Source: CAVVFX01 sp963747535 (GTDB lineage: Bacteria; Acidobacteriota; Terriglobia; Bryobacterales; Bryobacteraceae). From it: a stretch of DNA of 64,000 bases. The DNA is taken from the NCBI GenBank assembly GCA_963747535.1, contig CAVVFX010000023.1, forward strand, positions 372,001 through 436,000, read 5' to 3'. The stretch's first letter is position 1. The number at the start of each line of letters is the position of its first letter. The notes under the pieces are model-generated. The model ran no database searches and was not told where the DNA came from. It saw nothing but the letters and a program-made list of their open reading frames with translations. The position numbers and the translations under genes were made by a program. Positions 61,496 to 64,000 of this stretch are shown piece after piece.

Positions 61496-62779
61496 ATGGA
61501 ACCTCGAAACCCACCTCCCAGCAGACGACATGTGCTAAAGAACCTGGGCGTCGCCGTCACCGGCGGATACCTGGCCACCGAACGAGGGTATGCTGCCAAC
61601 GAAACCATCCGCATCGGCTGTATCGGAACCGGCGGAAGGTGCCAGGCGCTGATGCGCGCGCTGGTGCAGATCCCCGGCGCGAAGATTGTCACGCTCTGCG
61701 ACGTTTGGGATCAGGCGCTCGTGAGTGCGCAGAAGATCACCGGTTCCGGGCCGTCGCTGGTGAAGGACTATCGCACGGTTCTGGATCGCAAGGACATCGA
61801 TGCGGTGCTGATCGCCTCGCCCAATCATCAACACGTGACCATGCTGACGGCCGCGTGTGCGGCTGGCAAGGACGTCTACGTCGAGAAGCCGCTGACCCAT
61901 CATCTGGACGAAGGGCCGGCGGCTCTGGAGGCGCAGAATCAGCACAAGCGAATCGTGCAGGTCGGGATGCAGCAGCGCAGCATGCCGCAATTCCAGAAGG
62001 CGTATGACATCGTGAAGTCGGGACAACTCGGCCAGATTCGCAAGGTGCACCTGACCTGGAATCGCAACGCTGCGCGGGGGACCGCGACCTATAACATCGA
62101 TCCGTCGACCGTGAACTGGAAGGCGTGGCTCGGTCCCGCCCGCGAGCAGCCGTTCGATGCGTATCGCTTCCGGGAGTGGCGCTGGTTCTGGGATTTCGGC
62201 GGCGGCGTGTTCGACGATCTGATGGTTCATTACGTCGATATTGCACATTGGTATCTGGACGTCGAACATCCCAGCACGGCGGTGTCGATCGGCGATAAGT
62301 TCTCGCGGGAGGAATGGGAGACGCCCGACACCGCGCAAACGCTGCTGCAGTATCATGCGCTCGACGGCACGCCGCGCGCGCAGGTGTACTTCGAATCCAC
62401 GTTCATGAATGCGCGCAACGGCGCAATGCTGGAGTTCATGGGGACGGAAGGCACGCTGTATCTCGATCGCGGCCGGTTTGAGGTGATCCCCGAACGCCGC
62501 CGCGATGTACACAACAAGAATGCGGCGTTACCGACGGTTCCGGAAATGGATTGGGTGCTGGGCAGCGGTCCGAGAGGCGCGGATTTCTATGACCTGCCGG
62601 ATGGCGAGAGTGTCCATCTGAGTAACTGGCTGGAGTGCATTCGCACACGCAAGACGCCGACCGCACCGGTGGAGGCTGGTATCAGCGCGGCGTCAGCTGC
62701 CCACATGGGAAATATAGCGCTACGCGGAGGCGGAGTGGCGCAGTGGAAAGATCACGGCGCCAAGAGTGGAATGAGCTGA
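61496..62779 (+). CDS. Tat-exported Gfo/Idh/MocA family oxidoreductase
   Basis: The 427-residue protein has a twin-arginine signal (SRRHVLKNLGVAVTGGYLA, cleavage near residue 33), then an NAD(P)-binding Rossmann fold (IRIGCIGTGGRCQALM) and the family motif VYVEKPLTHHLDEG. The C-terminal domain is of the GFO/IDH type (EWRWFWDFGGGVFDDLMVHY). Exported members are common in Acidobacteriota and Planctomycetes and probably act on sugars or polyols; substrate unknown. Confidence 0.9.
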   Translation: MEPRNPPPSRRHVLKNLGVAVTGGYLATERGYAANETIRIGCIGTGGRCQALMRALVQIPGAKIVTLCDVWDQALVSAQKITGSGPSLVKDYRTVLDRKDIDAVLIASPNHQHVTMLTAACAAGKDVYVEKPLTHHLDEGPAALEAQNQHKRIVQVGMQQRSMPQFQKAYDIVKSGQLGQIRKVHLTWNRNAARGTATYNIDPSTVNWKAWLGPAREQPFDAYRFREWRWFWDFGGGVFDDLMVHYVDIAHWYLDVEHPSTAVSIGDKFSREEWETPDTAQTLLQYHALDGTPRAQVYFESTFMNARNGAMLEFMGTEGTLYLDRGRFEVIPERRRDVHNKNAALPTVPEMDWVLGSGPRGADFYDLPDGESVHLSNWLECIRTRKTPTAPVEAGISAASAAHMGNIALRGGGVAQWKDHGAKSGMS

Positions 62780-62795
62780 TCGTCGGCGGCCGCGG

Positions 62796-62805
62796 GGCAG
62801 ACCAT
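62796..62805. repeat. GGCAGACCAT element
   Basis: Third exact copy of the decamer, 17 bases after the stop of the Gfo/Idh/MocA gene. The gap 62780-63049 shows no convincing gene; an 85-codon frame at 62808-63065 has no clear start signal and overlaps the next gene. Confidence 0.45.
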
Positions 62806-63049
62806 GTTTGACGCAGACTCCCGGGCACTCCCGACGTGGCGAAGTGCGCTCGAGTTTCGTTGCTCACCATACTTTCCAGAGCCGCTTGATCTTCTACTAC
62901 TTCAATAGCATGGAAGCGTCGGGTTGTTTTGGAGCCGTATTGTCAATAAAGGAGATAAGCCGAAAATCAATGAGGTACAACGATGCGCGGCGGAGGCGGA
63001 AGCGTTCATTCGACAACCGGCAACTTCCGTTTCTGTTAGATTCGGATTT

Positions 63050-64000
63050 GTGTTCTCTCGCATAATCTGGATCGTGCTGGACAGTGTCGGCGTGGGCGAA
63101 ATGCCGGATGCCGCGGCGTACGGCGACGCGGGCAGCGACACGCTGGGCAATATCGTCCGTCAGCGCGGGCTCCATGTGCCGAACCTCTGCGCCATGGGCC
63201 TGGGCAATCTGAAGCCGATGGACGGGCTCCCTCGCGCGGCCGATCCTACCGGCTCCTATGGACGCTGCACCCTGGCCTCGCCCGGCAAGGACACTACTAC
63301 CGGCCACTGGGAAATGGTCGGGATTCATCTCGACCGCCCGTTCCCGCTGTTTCCTCACGGCTTCCCGCGCGAGATACTGGACGAGTTCGAGCGGCGCATC
63401 GGACGTTCCTCGATCGGCAACAAGGCCGCGTCCGGCACCGAAATCATTGCGGAGTTAGGCGCGGAACATATGCGCACCGGTTCGCCCATTGTCTACACGT
63501 CGGCCGACAGCGTCTTTCAGGTAGCCGCACACGAGGAAGTGATTCCGCTCTGGGAACAATACAAGATCTGCGAGACAGCGCGGGAGATTCTGCGTGGACC
63601 TTACGAGGTGGGTCGGGTGATCGCGCGCCCGTTTGTCGGCTCGCCGGGGGCGTTCACCCGCACGTCCAACCGGCACGATTACGCGGTCCCGCCGCCGAAG
63701 GGCATGCTGCTTGATCAGTTGGACGACCACAAGGTGGAAGTCTACAGTGTGGGTAAAATTTTCGACGTTTTCCTGGGACGCGGCATTCGCGATCACGTCA
63801 AAACCAAAAACAATGGCGACGGCATGGCCAAAACCCTGGAAGCGATGCGGGAGGCGCCGGCCGGGCTGATTTACGTCAACCTGGTCGACTTCGATCAAAA
63901 CTTCGGGCATCGCAACGATGTAGAGGGTTACGCACGCGCACTCGAAGAGTTCGACGCGTGGCTCGCTGCCTGCACGGGCGAAATGAAGTCGGGCGATCTG
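63050..64000 (+). CDS. deoB: Phosphopentomutase, 3'-truncated by the window edge
   Basis: DeoB interconverts ribose (or deoxyribose) 1- and 5-phosphate in nucleoside salvage. From the GTG at 63050 the frame is open for 317 codons to the window end; the full protein is usually about 390-400 residues. Visible features include WIVLDSVGVGEMPDAAAYGD with the first metal Asp, TTTGHWEMVG with the catalytic Thr, and VNLVDFDQNFGHRNDVEGY with further metal ligands. The earlier TGT/GTG region has no strong ribosome-binding site. Confidence 0.93.
   Translation, partial: MFSRIIWIVLDSVGVGEMPDAAAYGDAGSDTLGNIVRQRGLHVPNLCAMGLGNLKPMDGLPRAADPTGSYGRCTLASPGKDTTTGHWEMVGIHLDRPFPLFPHGFPREILDEFERRIGRSSIGNKAASGTEIIAELGAEHMRTGSPIVYTSADSVFQVAAHEEVIPLWEQYKICETAREILRGPYEVGRVIARPFVGSPGAFTRTSNRHDYAVPPPKGMLLDQLDDHKVEVYSVGKIFDVFLGRGIRDHVKTKNNGDGMAKTLEAMREAPAGLIYVNLVDFDQNFGHRNDVEGYARALEEFDAWLAACTGEMKSGDL

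Noticed and set aside
62808..63065. 85-codon frame before deoB
   Set aside because: It overlaps the deoB start, has a weak start and a composition unlike the neighbours.
1..64000. tRNA, rRNA, CRISPR array, transposase or prophage
   Set aside because: I looked for T-loop sequences, regularly spaced repeats and transposase motifs and saw none. Structured RNA needs a covariance search that I cannot run.

Overview
The window looks like chromosomal DNA of an Acidobacteriota bacterium, most likely of the Solibacter/Bryobacter group (Bryobacterales). The best evidence is the secreted proteins at 27731-28786 and 49891-52740, which carry the TIG/Ig-like C-terminal domain described from Solibacter. 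High GC, many secreted beta-rich proteins, a Tat-exported Gfo/Idh/MocA protein and many short extragenic palindromes fit the same group. This placement rests on family recognition, not on a search. No rRNA, tRNA, CRISPR array, transposase or prophage was found.

Layout. 1-7211: threonine/glycine enzymes (end of an aldolase-family lyase, kbl), two metallophosphoesterases, a frameshifted S9 peptidase and endonuclease IV. 7271-12860: a secreted protein, tyrS and two MacB/FtsX-type permeases without an ATPase. 12948-16507: a FliA-type sigma factor, a glycosyltransferase, a PhyH-like oxygenase and a bacteriohemerythrin. 16760-25106: a chemotaxis operon (STAS, cheY, cheA, a soluble MCP with five HAMP-like repeats, cheW, cheR, cheD, cheB) behind a sequence that resembles a FliA promoter. 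25263-29523: an esterase, a beta-repeat lipoprotein, a small membrane protein and two secreted proteins that share a Cys-rich C-terminal module. 29821-33080: two divergent MFS transporters and a coupled secreted protein.

33316-35688 is a lower-GC three-gene operon: an AAA/ORC-like ATPase, a protein that looks like an inactive P-loop domain, and a small protein with a His-rich motif. It resembles the layout of NTPase-based conflict systems and is the best candidate here for an undescribed system. Next come an unusual leader (intrinsic terminator, then a C-rich, G-poor stretch) and gltB-gltD, followed by a coupled GNAT-glyoxalase fusion.

43320-49790: an HpcH/HpaI aldolase, a cytochrome c, a NIPSNAP protein, the succinate dehydrogenase operon (cytochrome b, flavoprotein, Fe-S protein), a TPR-like protein and a secreted lectin-like protein. 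49891-56604: a 12-repeat NHL protein, der, dinG and queD. 56645-61462: an orphan protein, a nucleotidyltransferase pair, a Nudix hydrolase, a U32 peptidase-family RNA hydroxylase and a YkgJ-type protein. 61496-64000: a Gfo/Idh/MocA protein and phosphopentomutase, which is cut by the window end.

Four recurring short sequences lie between genes: a 22-mer, a 24-mer built on a decamer, a heptamer-based inverted repeat, and many GGCAG-type palindromes. They probably serve as terminators or are small dispersed repeats. Most long antisense reading frames in this GC-rich DNA were judged to be shadows.
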